Part shown: positions 16,049 to 25,920 of the stretch, in pieces | How positions within the stretch are numbered: position 1 is the stretch's first letter | How the letters are laid out: each line of letters starts with the position of its first letter | Origin: Chloroflexota bacterium | Lineage (GTDB): Bacteria > Chloroflexota > Limnocylindria > Limnocylindrales > CSP1-4 | Length of the DNA: 41,981 bases | Assembly (NCBI GenBank): GCA_003141955.1 | Contig: PLOC01000101.1 | Coordinates: 584-42,564, forward strand | Direction of reading: 5' to 3' | Position numbers and translations under genes: made by a program | The notes under the pieces: model-generated | Told to the model about the DNA's origin: nothing | Seen by the model: the letters and a program-made list of their open reading frames with translations, nothing else | The model's database searches: none

Positions 16049-18259
16049 TCAGCTCACCGAGTCGCCGCCCTCGCCAGGCGGCATGACCGCCGGCGGGATC
16101 GGGTCCGGAGGCGGCACGACCGCGGGCGGGACGACCGCCGGCGGTGGCGGAGGCGGAGGCGCCCAAGCCTGTGGCGGAGGCGGAGGCGCCCAGCCCTGTG
16201 GTTGGGCCGGAGCCTGAGGCGGCCAGGTGGAAGGGTCGTAGCCAGGTGGCGGACCGAAGGGATAGGCCGCGGCACCGGCAGCCGGCACCATGGCTGCCGC
16301 GACGCGGCGCCGGCGACGCCACAACACGAACAGAACCACGGCGAGCAGGGCCAGGAGCAGCCCGAGCACGGCGCCCAACCTCATCAGGCCCTGGTCGGCC
16401 GACCCGTTGATGGTATCGATCGCCTGCTGAGCCGCGGCGCTTGCGTCGTCGGGCTTTGCACTCGTGAGTGCGCTGGTGGCCTTCGCGATCGACGCCCCGG
16501 GGTCGGTGCCGATCAGCCCGATCGTCTGGAAGATGCTGTGGCTGCCGTCGTTCAGCTGCTTTGCCTGGGCCACCTTGCCGGCCGCGTCGGCTTCGGACTT
16601 GATGAGGGCGAGTACCGCATCCAGATCGGCCTGCGTCTTCGCGGCTTCGAACTGCGTCTGGATGGGTGTCCCATCGAGGCTCAGGCCGGAGACGTTCTCC
16701 TGAATCTCGGTGCGCAACGTCAGGATCTGGGTCACGGTGTCCATCGCGGTCTGGGCGCTCACGAAGTCCCAGGAGGCCATCGGGCCGCGGACCGCCAGCG
16801 GCATGTTCCAGCTGCCGGCCGTGTCGAGGAGCTGGTGGTAGTTGGATCGAGCCGTCGATCGGGCGGCCAGGTCGGTCGAGCTGAAGATGCCGTAAGCGGC
16901 GAACATCTTCTGGGCCTCGTCCAGGTCCTTGACGCCCGCAGGGACCATGCCCCGCTCATCGATCAGGTCCAGCAGGGTCTTGGGGGAGATGGGCGGCCCG
17001 CCCAGGGGCGACTTCTCGGCCGGTGACGCGCCGACGTAGGCGATCTCGCCGTTGGACGCGGCCTCGAGGATGGCCTTGAAGTTGGCCGGCCCGATCGCGC
17101 CGGCCAGCTCGGTCACGAGGTAGCACGAGGCGGCGTACTGCCAATCGGTGACGTTCTCGTCGACCGTCGTGGAGTTGATGTCCAGGTACTGCCAGGTCAT
17201 CAGGTCCGGCGAGCCCGTGCCGGGGTACGCACCCGGGTCCTCGCACGGCTTGTAGCTGCCGGTGCTGGCGACCTTCTCGCTGTAGCCGGCGAACCCCTCG
17301 TCCATCCACGTGGCGGTGAAGAGGATCGAGTTGAACCAGATGTGCGACAACTCGTGCGAGACCGTGGCGTTGTCCGTGTCCTCGGTCACGGTTGCCGTCT
17401 TCGTCGTCGGGGTGTAGCTGCCGGCATAGTCCCCGAGCTGGGAGTTGCCGGCCTCCGTGACATCGATGGTGCCGCCGGGCATCTGGAGGCCGGTCAGATC
17501 CTCCAGCTTCGGGACGTCGCCCCGGACGTCAGCGCCGATGGTGCTGGCCCAGGCCGAGTCCTCGGGCCAGGCCAGGATGTCGAAGCTCTGGTTTCCGGCG
17601 GTCAGGCTCGTGCTGGTCAGGTTGGAGATATCGGTGGCCTCCAGGCACGTCCAGAACTTGTAAGGCGCCGAGATGGTGCCGCTGCCGAAGGTCTGCAACC
17701 CCTTGGCGTCGCCCAACCGAGACAGGTCGGTCCCGGCTTCGAAGACGACATGGAAGCCGTCGGGCACGACCACGTTGAGCGCCCCGGAGTCGAAGCCGTT
17801 GCCGACGGCGCAGAGCTCCGCGTACGCCTTGCCGGCTCGGTAGCCACCGGGCGCATGCGGAGCCGCGGGGATCGCGTAGGTCACGGTGACGACTCGCGTC
17901 TGGCCGTACCAGACCGCCGGATAGGTGAGCTTTATCTCGCGGTAGTACGTGCCGGTCGTGACGAGGCTCTGCTTGACCTTGCCGGCGTTCGATGTCGCCT
18001 TGACCGGCCCGGCCTGGACTTCAACCTCGACACCCGTGGTGGTGTAGTAGTAGTCGTAGAGAGCGTCCGGCGGCTTGGTGTTCTTGATCGACAGCTTGAT
18101 CGTTACGTCGATCTCCGACTTTGCGGTGTTCACGACGTAGGTCGTCGTCCCAGTCTCGATGGCTCCGCCGGCTGCCGCCAGCGCAGGCAGCGGAGAAGCC
18201 AGTGCTGCCATCCCGGCCAGGAGCACGGGTACCAGCCCAAGAACCAGACGCCTGCGCAC
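16049..18259 (-). CDS. Secreted, membrane-anchored HExxH metallopeptidase (M1-like)
   Basis: Extracytoplasmic peptidase of about 736 aa. The frame is open to 18379, but GTG at 18259 is the best start: it has GGAAGGGG 6-7 bases upstream and gives a clean signal peptide (VRRRLVLGLVPVLLAGMAALA, cleavage after ALA). A beta-rich N-terminal region (about 30-290) precedes the zinc motif HELSH (H302, E303, H306). A downstream Glu in WMDEGFAGY (E321) is placed like the third ligand of gluzincins, but the HExxH-to-E spacing is 14 residues rather than the 18 of classical M1. A helical region follows. Near the C-terminus is one TM helix (LGLLLALLAVVLFVLW), then an RRRRR stop-transfer and a cytosolic tail of Pro-rich repeats (WAPPPPPQ). 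The catalytic domain therefore faces outside, anchored at its C-terminus. Confidence 0.85.
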   Translation of the reverse strand: MRRRLVLGLVPVLLAGMAALASPLPALAAAGGAIETGTTTYVVNTAKSEIDVTIKLSIKNTKPPDALYDYYYTTTGVEVEVQAGPVKATSNAGKVKQSLVTTGTYYREIKLTYPAVWYGQTRVVTVTYAIPAAPHAPGGYRAGKAYAELCAVGNGFDSGALNVVVPDGFHVVFEAGTDLSRLGDAKGLQTFGSGTISAPYKFWTCLEATDISNLTSTSLTAGNQSFDILAWPEDSAWASTIGADVRGDVPKLEDLTGLQMPGGTIDVTEAGNSQLGDYAGSYTPTTKTATVTEDTDNATVSHELSHIWFNSILFTATWMDEGFAGYSEKVASTGSYKPCEDPGAYPGTGSPDLMTWQYLDINSTTVDENVTDWQYAASCYLVTELAGAIGPANFKAILEAASNGEIAYVGASPAEKSPLGGPPISPKTLLDLIDERGMVPAGVKDLDEAQKMFAAYGIFSSTDLAARSTARSNYHQLLDTAGSWNMPLAVRGPMASWDFVSAQTAMDTVTQILTLRTEIQENVSGLSLDGTPIQTQFEAAKTQADLDAVLALIKSEADAAGKVAQAKQLNDGSHSIFQTIGLIGTDPGASIAKATSALTSAKPDDASAAAQQAIDTINGSADQGLMRLGAVLGLLLALLAVVLFVLWRRRRRVAAAMVPAAGAAAYPFGPPPGYDPSTWPPQAPAQPQGWAPPPPPQAWAPPPPPPPAVVPPAVVPPPDPIPPAVMPPGEGGDSVS

Positions 18260-18498
18260 GACGAACCCCTTCCCGCTGACGTGGTGCTCGATGGAATCGG
18301 CGCTTCCGCTCGGTGACGGGGCTCCCCAGCCCGCGAAATGCACCGTTCGAGCGCCAGTCAAGCGATGCCGGGCGACCAAGTCAATGGCCGTACGTACCGA
18401 ACGTCAAAATGCCCGAATCGGGGCCCGGCGAAGGGGAAACGATCGGCGGCCGTGAACGGCCGACGTCCGTGACAGGCTAGCTGTCCTCGCCGGGCGCT

Positions 18499-21400
18499 AT
18501 GGTGGTGCCGATGCAGCTCATCGATGGGCAGCCCGTCTTCGCTGCCACGGACCTGGTCGGCTTCCTGGCCTGCGAGCATCTCGTCGGGCTGGAGCTGGCT
18601 GCGCTCGCCGGCCTGGTCGCGAAGCCGGAGCGTCTCGACCCGGAGCTGGATCTGATCGCGAAGCGCGGCGAGGAGCACGAGCGGCGATATCTCGCCGGGC
18701 TGGAGGCGGCGGACCGGCGTGTGACCCGGATCGCGGAGGACAGCGGCCTGTCCGATCGGCGGGCGCGATTGGAGGCGGCGGCCGGGGCCACTCGTGAGGC
18801 CATCGAGCGCGGCGACGACGTGATCTACCAGGCCACGTTCTTCGACGGGCGGTGGCTGGGGCTGGCGGACTTCCTGGTCCGCGTCGATCGGCCCAGCCGC
18901 CTCGGCGCCTGGAGCTACGAGGTGGTGGACACCAAGCTGGCCCGCCACGTCAGGGCGTCCGCGCTGCTGCAGATCTGCTCGTACGTGGAGCAGCTGACCG
19001 CGATCCAGGGGCTGGCGCCCGAGCGGATGTACGTCGCTCTAGGTGGGAGCGCGCGGACCGTCGAATCCCATCGCGTCGCCGACTACATGGCCTACTACCG
19101 CATGATCAAGGCGGCCTTCGAGGAGCGGGTTCGGGCCGATGGCGGGTTCACCGCCGCCGCGTACCCGCCGATCGGGACATACCCGGAGCCGGTCGAGCAC
19201 TGCGAGGTCTGCCGCTGGAGCCAGGTCTGCGCCCGCCGCCGGCGGTCCGACGACGACCTCTCGCTCGTGGCCGGGGCATCGACCCGTATGCGCCGGGCAT
19301 TGAAGGGCAGGGGAGTGCCGACCCGCCGGGGCCTCGCGGGACTGGAGCTACCGCTCGCCGAGCCGCTGGTGGAGGTCGGCGCCGGCGTCCTCCAGACCGG
19401 CCGCGACCAGGCCCGCATCCAGGTCCGCGGCCAGGACGAAGGCCGGACGATCTACGAGCTGCTGCCGCCGGGCCGGCTGGCGGACGGCACGCTCGAGCCG
19501 AACCGCGGCCTCACCAGCCTTCCCCCGCCGCGACCCGGGGATCTCTTCTTCGACATCGAGGGCGACCCGTTTGCGCTGGACGACGGGGTCGACTACCTCT
19601 TCGGGATCCTCGAGCCCGGCCTGATCGGGCCGGATGGCGATCCCGCCTTCCACGTCTTCTGGGCGGTCGACGAGCAGGGCCAGGTGACGCACGAGTCGGA
19701 GAAGCGAGCCTTCGAGCAGGCGATCGACCTGATGATGGATCGGCTGGCGAGGGACCCCGAGATCCACATCTACCACTACGCCGCCTACGAGCCGACGGCC
19801 GCCGGCCGACTGATGGGCCGCCACGCCACGCGTGAGATCGAGGTCGACCGGCTCCTGCGCGGCAAGGTCTTCGTGGATCTATTCCGCGCTGTCCGGCAGG
19901 GCCTGCGCGCCTCGGTGGAGAGTTACTCAATCAAGAAGCTCGAGCCTCTGTATGGGCTCGAGCGCGAGGAGGGCCTGCGCGACGCCGGTTCGAGCATCGT
20001 CGCATTCGAGAGCTGGCTGGCCGAGGCGGAGACTGGGACCGGCGGCGCGGCGGCTCGATCGCCGCAGACGGACGCGACGCTGCGCAGCATCGAGGCCTAC
20101 AACCGCGACGACTGCGTCTCGAACTGGAGGCTGCGCGACTGGCTGGAGGAACGGCGGCCGGAGCTGGCCGCCGAGATGGGCGAGCCGCTGCCGCGCCCCG
20201 GGCCGGCCGAGCCCGAGGCGGCGGAGAAGCTTTCCGACCACCTGGCCCACGTCGCCGACGTGGCGGATCGCTTGTGCGCGGGCGTCCCGGATGAGGAAGC
20301 GGATCGCACGCGCGAGCAGCACGCGCGCTGGCTGCTGGCTCAGCTGCTGAGCTGGCATCGGCGCGAGGAAAAGGCGTTCTGGTGGCGCTTCTTCCACCTG
20401 ATGAACGACCTCACGGACGAGGAGCGAATCGCCGAGCGGGAGCCGATCGGCGGGCTGACGCTGGTCGAATGCCTGGGGCCCGCGGCGCGCTCCACGGATT
20501 ACCGGTATCGCTTCCCCGAGCAGGAGCACGCCATCGACGTCGGGACGGAGGTGTGCGACCCGGCCACGGGACGATCGCCGGGGACCGTGGTGGCACTGGA
20601 CGCCGCGGCGGGCACTCTGGTCCTGCGGCGCGGGCCCCGCACGGACGGGCCGCATCCGACTTCCCTCGTGCCGAGCGGGCACGTGGGCACGGGGCCGCTC
20701 CGCGACAGCCTGCTTCGGATCGGCGAGTGGGTCGCGGAGCGCGGCATCGAAGGGCCGGGCGAATACAGCGCCGCTCGGGAGCTGCTGCTCCGGCTGGCCC
20801 CCGGGGTCCGCGGCGGGGAAGCTCTGTGCCGGCCGGACGAAGAGGCGCTCGACGCCGCCCTGCGGATCGTGCCTGCGTTGCACGGTGGTTGCCTGGCGGT
20901 CCAGGGCCCGCCCGGCTCGGGCAAGACGTACCTGGGCGCGGCCGCGATCGTGGAGCTCGTCCGGCGGGGGCGAACGGTGGGCGTGACCGCAAACAGCCAC
21001 AAGGTCATCGGCAATCTGCTCGATTCGGTCGCCGAGCGCGCCGTCGAGCGCGGCGTGAAGGTACGCATCGGCCAGAAGACGGACATGAGCGGGGACTGCA
21101 CCTCGGACGCCGCGGAGGCGTTCGAAAGTGCCGGCGCGCTGCTCGAGGCGATGGACGCCGATCGATTGGACGTCGTAGGTGGCACGGCCTGGGTCTGGTC
21201 GCGGCCGGATTTCGCCGAGCGACTGGACGTTCTGGTGGTGGACGAGGCCGGCCAGTTCTCGCTTGCCAACGCCGTTGCGGTTTCGCCGGCGGCCCGCAGC
21301 CTGCTCCTGCTCGGCGACCCGCAGCAGCTGGATCAGCCGCTCCAGGGCACCCATCCGCCCGGCGCCGAGGCCTCCGCGCTCGGCCACGTGCTGAGCCGGG

Positions 21401-22056
21401 AATCGACCATGCCCGCGGACCGCGGCCTCTTCCTGGAACGTACCCGCCGGCTCCATCCGGATCTCTGCCGCTTCACTTCGGAGGCCTTCTACGAGGGTCG
21501 GCTCAGCTCCGTGGCCGGCCTGGAGAACCAGGATCTGGAGGCGCCGGGCGCGCTTTCGGGCACGGGCGTGCGCTATGTCGCGGCGCGGCACGAAGGCAAC
21601 AGCAGCGAGTCGCCCGAAGAGGCGGAGGTTGTCGCCCGGCTGGTTCGCGAGCTGGTCGAGGGCGAGGCGATCTGGACGGACCGGCTTGGGCAGACCCGCC
21701 CGCTCACCTGGGAAGACGTCGTGATCGTCGCTCCGTATAACGCCCAGGTCGCGGAGATCGAGCGGCGACTGCCGGCGGCGCGGGTCGGGACTGTCGACAA
21801 GTTCCAGGGCCAGGAGGCGCCTGTATCCGTCTATTCCATGACAACGTCGGGGCCGGACGAGGCGCCGCGGGGCATGGAGTTCCTGTACAGCCTCAACCGC
21901 CTCAACGTGGCCACCTCACGGGCTCGCTGTCTGGCGGCCGTGGTCGCCAGCCCCGCGCTGGTGAGGGTCCGCGCCCGCACGCCCCGTCAGATGCGGCTCG
22001 CCAACGCGCTTTGCCGTTTCCTGGAGCTGGCCGCGCCACGAGCATCGGACTGCTGA
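18499..22056 (+). CDS. TM0106-type RecB-like nuclease / SF1 helicase fusion
   Basis: Large nucleic-acid enzyme of 1185 aa with three modules. The N-terminal RecB/Cas4-like nuclease has Fe-S-type cysteines C25 and C235-x2-C238-x5-C244, active-site GLADFLV and EVVDTKLA, and QICSY. A DEDD-type exonuclease domain begins at DLFFDIEGD (D352, E354) and continues through YHYAAYEPTA and YNRDDCVSNW. The C-terminal SF1 helicase has Walker A GPPGSGKT (803-810), DEAG box (915-918), GDPQQLDQP and motif V/VI elements VDKFQGQEA and LNVATSRAR. This is the layout of the TM0106 family, Dna2-like enzymes thought to act in DNA end processing or repair. Start choice (18499 or the ATG at 18511) is open. It is monocistronic and divergent from the metallopeptidase gene. 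Confidence 0.92.
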   Translation: MVVPMQLIDGQPVFAATDLVGFLACEHLVGLELAALAGLVAKPERLDPELDLIAKRGEEHERRYLAGLEAADRRVTRIAEDSGLSDRRARLEAAAGATREAIERGDDVIYQATFFDGRWLGLADFLVRVDRPSRLGAWSYEVVDTKLARHVRASALLQICSYVEQLTAIQGLAPERMYVALGGSARTVESHRVADYMAYYRMIKAAFEERVRADGGFTAAAYPPIGTYPEPVEHCEVCRWSQVCARRRRSDDDLSLVAGASTRMRRALKGRGVPTRRGLAGLELPLAEPLVEVGAGVLQTGRDQARIQVRGQDEGRTIYELLPPGRLADGTLEPNRGLTSLPPPRPGDLFFDIEGDPFALDDGVDYLFGILEPGLIGPDGDPAFHVFWAVDEQGQVTHESEKRAFEQAIDLMMDRLARDPEIHIYHYAAYEPTAAGRLMGRHATREIEVDRLLRGKVFVDLFRAVRQGLRASVESYSIKKLEPLYGLEREEGLRDAGSSIVAFESWLAEAETGTGGAAARSPQTDATLRSIEAYNRDDCVSNWRLRDWLEERRPELAAEMGEPLPRPGPAEPEAAEKLSDHLAHVADVADRLCAGVPDEEADRTREQHARWLLAQLLSWHRREEKAFWWRFFHLMNDLTDEERIAEREPIGGLTLVECLGPAARSTDYRYRFPEQEHAIDVGTEVCDPATGRSPGTVVALDAAAGTLVLRRGPRTDGPHPTSLVPSGHVGTGPLRDSLLRIGEWVAERGIEGPGEYSAARELLLRLAPGVRGGEALCRPDEEALDAALRIVPALHGGCLAVQGPPGSGKTYLGAAAIVELVRRGRTVGVTANSHKVIGNLLDSVAERAVERGVKVRIGQKTDMSGDCTSDAAEAFESAGALLEAMDADRLDVVGGTAWVWSRPDFAERLDVLVVDEAGQFSLANAVAVSPAARSLLLLGDPQQLDQPLQGTHPPGAEASALGHVLSRESTMPADRGLFLERTRRLHPDLCRFTSEAFYEGRLSSVAGLENQDLEAPGALSGTGVRYVAARHEGNSSESPEEAEVVARLVRELVEGEAIWTDRLGQTRPLTWEDVVIVAPYNAQVAEIERRLPAARVGTVDKFQGQEAPVSVYSMTTSGPDEAPRGMEFLYSLNRLNVATSRARCLAAVVASPALVRVRARTPRQMRLANALCRFLELAAPRASDC

Positions 22057-22228
22057 GGACGCGCCAGATCCGGTGCCGGCGCCCGAGGATGCAGGTGCAG
22101 TGTCGCACCGGGACGACCGATACCCTCGAAGCGAGCCCTGTCGCAGGGAAGGCGCAGCCTGAGCGGCGCGAACCCCGTCGAGCGGGTGAGGCACGAATCG
22201 GCCCGGTAGAGCGCACCGAGGAACTGAC

Positions 22229-24817
22229 ATGCAACCCAGCAACGCCCCGTCCCGTCTCGCCGCCTTGCGCTCCGCGCTCGTTCGTCGCGGCGTCTTCGCC
22301 GGGCTCGGGCTTGCCCTCGCGCTCCTCGCCGCGGGCGGCCTGGCCCTCGCGTCCGGGGTCGCAATGGCCCCCGCGCTGGTGGCACTCGGGTTCGGTGTGG
22401 CGATCGGCTGGGTCGTCACCGCAGCGATCTCCATATTCACCGTCGCGCGGCCCCTGGGCCGGCTCACCCAGACCGTGATCGCTCTCGCCGAGACGGACAC
22501 AGCCGCCGTGCTGGACGCCCTTGGCGCCCTGGCGGAGGGGGATCTGACCCGCAAGCTGAAGATGCAGGTCAGGCCGATTGCCGTCGACGGGACCGTCGAG
22601 GTCACCCGCCTGAGCGACGGGATCGGAGGAATCATCTCCCGGCTCGGCGAAAGCGCTTCTCAGTTCAACACCGTCACCGACGAGGCATGCCGGCGCCTGT
22701 TCTACGTCGGCGGCGACGGGTACCTCCAGGGCCAGACCGGCGGCGACGCCATGGGCCGCGCGCTCGACGGCAGGGGTCAGGTCCTCGTGGTGACCGCCTC
22801 CTTCAACCATCTCAGCCTGGAACTGCGCCGCCATGGATTCGAGGGGATCCTGCGGGAGCGATATCCGGGCGTCGAGATCGTCGAGGCGGTCGAGACTATC
22901 GGCGAGGGGCCGGAGATGTGCGTCGTCACGGCCGCGGCCCTGAGGCGCCACCCGCGGCTGGCAGGCATATACGTCACGGTCGCCGGCGGCGGAGCGGCCC
23001 AGGCCGTGGTCGATGCCGGCCTGGCGGGGAAGCTCACGCTTATCAGCCACGATCTCGTGGACGAGTCGATGCCCTACGTCGTCAACGGCGTCATCACGGC
23101 CGCGATCGGCCAGGACCCGTTTGGCCAGGGGCACGATCCGGTCATCCATCTGTTCAACCACCTGGTCGCCGGCTGGCAGCCGCCCAAGTCGCGCTTGCTG
23201 ACAGCCATGGACCTGGTCACGGCCGCCAACGTGGGCCAGTTCTGGCAGGCAGGGAAGGGCGCCATCGAGTCGGCGGCCGTCGCGGCCCGCCGCCCCAGGC
23301 CGATGCAGGCCGCGCACCGCCGCATCCGCATCGCCGTCCTCGGCCTCGGGGACACCCCCTTCTGGGAGCTTGTCCGTGCCGGAGTGGTAGCTGCCGCCGA
23401 GGAGCTGCGACCCTTCAACGCCGAGGCCGTGTGGATCGTCCCCGAGTCGAGCAGGTCCTTCGACCTGGCGAGTCGCGCGGCGGTGATCGAGGCGCTCCCG
23501 GCGCAGGGCTATGACGCCATCGCGACGATGGTCATGGACACGGGGCTGGTGGCGACCATCAACCGGGTCGTCGCCGCGGGCGTGCCGGTCGCGACGTTCA
23601 ACTCGGAGTCGTCGAGCCTGCGTGGCCTGATGGATCAGCTCTCGCATCGTGCTCAGAAGCTCATGGAGGTGAGCGACGTCATTGCCGGCTCCGCCCAGTC
23701 CTCCGGCCTGGCCACGAGCCAGATCGCCGAGAACATCTCGCAGATGGCAGAGGCGGCCACCAGCGAAGCCGGCGCCATGACCAGGGCTAACGCCAGCATC
23801 GCGCGCATCGCCGAATCCGTCGAAGTCATCGCCAGCGGCGCCCGCGACCAGGCCAAGGCCGCGGACAGCCTGTCCGAGGCCGCCGCCCACATCGCCGAAG
23901 CCGTCGAGGTCGCCGGGTCGAGCTCGGAAACGGTCGTGGCCGCCACAGTCGAGGCCGTGACCACGGCCGAGCGCGGGTCGGACGCCATTCGCCAGAGTCT
24001 GGCGCAGATGAAGTCGATCGAAGGCGCGGTCGACTCTTCGGCGGCGACGATCCAGGAGACCAACGCTCGAGCCCAGCAGATCGGCGAGATCGTCGGCACC
24101 ATCGAAGACATCGCCGCCCAGACCAATCTGCTCGCCCTGAACGCGGCGATCGAGGCGGCCCGAGCCGGGGATCAGGGCAGGGGCTTCGCCGTTGTCGCCA
24201 GCGAGGTCCGCAAGCTGGCCGAGAAGTCGGCGGCGGCGACCAAGGAGATCGGGGCGATCATCACCTCCGTCCAGGCCAGCGCCCAGCGCGCCGCCGAGGC
24301 GATGGACGTCGCCATGCAGAAGGTGCACGACGGTTCCGCGCTGGCACAGCACTCGGGCCAGGCACTCGACCAGCTGCTCGAGTCGGCCAAGACCACGCAG
24401 CGCCAGACGGGCGAGATGGCCAGGGCCAATCAGACCGTGGCCGACGTCATGGTCGATCTGACCTCGGCGATCCTGCGCGTGTCGGCGGTCGTCACGGCCA
24501 ACATGGACCGCTCCGAGATGGCCGCCGGCGGCATTCGGGAAACGCTCGAAATCGTCGAGAGCGTGGCCGCCCTCTCGGAAGAGAACGCGGCCTCGGCGGA
24601 ACGCGTTTCCTGTTCGACGGGTCTGGTTTCGCAGCAGGCGCAGGAAGTGAACGGCGCCGCCACCGAGCTCACCGCCATCGCGCGGGAGCTCGAAGGGGCG
24701 ACCGCTCGATTCAAGCTGGCCCGCGACGGTGAGCCGGCGGAGGTCGCGCCGCCTGGCGCGGCCGAAGAGCAGGCGGCGGATGCGGGTTCGCCTGGCCGAT
24801 CCAGGAAGGCCGCCTGA
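22229..24817 (+). CDS. Methyl-accepting chemoreceptor-like protein with cytosolic, permuted sugar-binding module
   Basis: Signalling protein of 862 aa; GAGGAACTGAC precedes the ATG. Two close TM helices (about 22-43 and 47-71) leave almost no external loop. A HAMP-like segment (72-115) follows. Residues 155-338 match the second lobe of a type I sugar-binding protein ([51 protein letters not shown]). Residues 366-460 match the first lobe ([38 protein letters not shown]). The lobes are thus in reversed order compared with free binding proteins. The C-terminal half is a long coiled coil with the conserved receptor tip ([38 protein letters not shown], around 625-665). The sensor would be cytosolic and read internal sugar. 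The neighbouring aldo/keto reductase and xylulokinase fit sugar sensing. Confidence 0.9.
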   Translation: MQPSNAPSRLAALRSALVRRGVFAGLGLALALLAAGGLALASGVAMAPALVALGFGVAIGWVVTAAISIFTVARPLGRLTQTVIALAETDTAAVLDALGALAEGDLTRKLKMQVRPIAVDGTVEVTRLSDGIGGIISRLGESASQFNTVTDEACRRLFYVGGDGYLQGQTGGDAMGRALDGRGQVLVVTASFNHLSLELRRHGFEGILRERYPGVEIVEAVETIGEGPEMCVVTAAALRRHPRLAGIYVTVAGGGAAQAVVDAGLAGKLTLISHDLVDESMPYVVNGVITAAIGQDPFGQGHDPVIHLFNHLVAGWQPPKSRLLTAMDLVTAANVGQFWQAGKGAIESAAVAARRPRPMQAAHRRIRIAVLGLGDTPFWELVRAGVVAAAEELRPFNAEAVWIVPESSRSFDLASRAAVIEALPAQGYDAIATMVMDTGLVATINRVVAAGVPVATFNSESSSLRGLMDQLSHRAQKLMEVSDVIAGSAQSSGLATSQIAENISQMAEAATSEAGAMTRANASIARIAESVEVIASGARDQAKAADSLSEAAAHIAEAVEVAGSSSETVVAATVEAVTTAERGSDAIRQSLAQMKSIEGAVDSSAATIQETNARAQQIGEIVGTIEDIAAQTNLLALNAAIEAARAGDQGRGFAVVASEVRKLAEKSAAATKEIGAIITSVQASAQRAAEAMDVAMQKVHDGSALAQHSGQALDQLLESAKTTQRQTGEMARANQTVADVMVDLTSAILRVSAVVTANMDRSEMAAGGIRETLEIVESVAALSEENAASAERVSCSTGLVSQQAQEVNGAATELTAIARELEGATARFKLARDGEPAEVAPPGAAEEQAADAGSPGRSRKAA

Positions 24818-24892
24818 CCGCGCGCGGGCTACTCTAGTCGCCGGACCGGCCCTCCTTGATGTCGACCGGTCGCCGAGAGAGGAGCCCGGGCA

Positions 24893-25876
24893 ATGCAGTA
24901 CCGCAGGTTGGGAAAGACCGGCCGAGACGTGAGCGCGATCGGATTCGGCGCGTGGGCGATCGGCGCCGACTGGGGGGCCGTGGACGACGCGGAGAGTCTC
25001 CGGGCGCTGCATGCGGCCGCGGACGCGGGCGTGACCCTTATCGACACGGCCGACGTGTACGGCGACGGTCGCAGCGAGAGGGTGATCGGTCAGTTCCTGC
25101 GCGAGCGAAGCGGAGAGCGGTTCTTCGTCGCCACCAAGATGGGTCGGCGGGCACCCCTCGACATGGCGTTGTACACGCCCGAGAACTTCCGGGCCTGGGT
25201 GGATCGAAGCCGGGAAAACCTGCGCATGGATCGCCTCGATCTCGTCCAGCTGCATTGCCTCCCGACCAGCATCTACTACCACCCGGAAACCTTCGCCGCC
25301 CTTGACGATGTGGTGGCCGCGGGCGCGATCGCGAGCTACGGCGTCAGTGTCGAGCGGGTCGAGGAAGGCCTCAAGGCCATCGAATACCCGGGCGTTGCCT
25401 CGGTCCAGATCATCTTCAACATGCTCCGCCAGCGCCCGGCCGACCACTTCCTGGCCGAAGCGAAGCGTCGCGACGTGGGAGTTTTGGCGCGAGTCCCGCT
25501 GGCGTCGGGGCTGCTGACCGGCAAGATGAGCAGACAGACCGACTTCGACGCCTCAGATCATCGTTCCTACAACCGTCATGGCGAGGCCTTCGACGTGGGC
25601 GAGACCTTCGCCGGCGTGGACTACGAGACGGGTCTGGCCTTCGTCGAAGAACTGCGAGGCATGGTCCCGGCCGGCGCCACGATGGCCCAGATGGCCTTGC
25701 GCTGGATCTTGATGTTCGACGGCGTGACTGCCGCGATCCCCGGGGCCAAGTCACCGGAACAGGCCCGGGCTAACGCGGCGGCGGCCGACCTGGCGGCGAT
25801 TCCGCCGGCGACGCTCGAACGGATCCGCGCCATGTACGAGGAGCGCGTCAAGCCTCTCGTGCACCAGCGCTGGTAG
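24893..25876 (+). CDS. Aldo/keto reductase
   Basis: NAD(P)H-dependent oxidoreductase of 327 aa with the full AKR tetrad: D51 and Y56 (DTADVYGDG), K82 (VATKMG) and H121 (VQLHC). The N-terminal strand MQYRRLGKTGRDVSAIGFG and C-terminal AIPGAKSPEQARAN are typical of the AKR groups acting on sugars or small aldehydes. AGGAG lies about 8 bases before the ATG. It follows the chemoreceptor-like gene by 75 bases on the same strand and may be co-transcribed with it. It converges with xylulokinase, with a terminator-like hairpin in between. The substrate is not determined; a pentose or aldose is a reasonable guess from context. Confidence 0.92.
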   Translation: MQYRRLGKTGRDVSAIGFGAWAIGADWGAVDDAESLRALHAAADAGVTLIDTADVYGDGRSERVIGQFLRERSGERFFVATKMGRRAPLDMALYTPENFRAWVDRSRENLRMDRLDLVQLHCLPTSIYYHPETFAALDDVVAAGAIASYGVSVERVEEGLKAIEYPGVASVQIIFNMLRQRPADHFLAEAKRRDVGVLARVPLASGLLTGKMSRQTDFDASDHRSYNRHGEAFDVGETFAGVDYETGLAFVEELRGMVPAGATMAQMALRWILMFDGVTAAIPGAKSPEQARANAAAADLAAIPPATLERIRAMYEERVKPLVHQRW

Positions 25877-25886
25877 CGGGAACGGG

Positions 25887-25903
25887 CGCGGGCGTGGCCC
25901 GCG
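25887..25903. terminator. Bidirectional hairpin between aldo/keto reductase and xylulokinase
   Basis: CGCGGGC-GTG-GCCCGCG is a perfect 7-base stem with a 3-base loop between two convergent stop codons (25876 and 25921). It has no T-run, as often seen in G+C-rich genomes. Confidence 0.5.
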
Positions 25904-25920
25904 TCACCATGTCGCGCCGT

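Noticed and set aside
15332-17026. Plus-strand frame of 564 codons
   Set aside because: It is antisense to the hypothetical and metallopeptidase genes, has no family motif and is of shadow composition.
22057-22228. Possible riboswitch upstream of the chemoreceptor gene
   Set aside because: Short hairpins are present (CCCTG-TCG-CAGGG, CCCG-TCGAG-CGGG) and chemoreceptor genes can carry c-di-GMP riboswitches, but the conserved core sequences of that class or of the cobalamin class are not seen.
21902-25447. Very long open frame on the minus strand (1181 codons)
   Set aside because: It lies antisense to the chemoreceptor-like gene and the ends of its neighbours, is made of Arg/Gly/His/Asp-rich sequence with no family motif, and is the codon-bias shadow expected in G+C-rich DNA.
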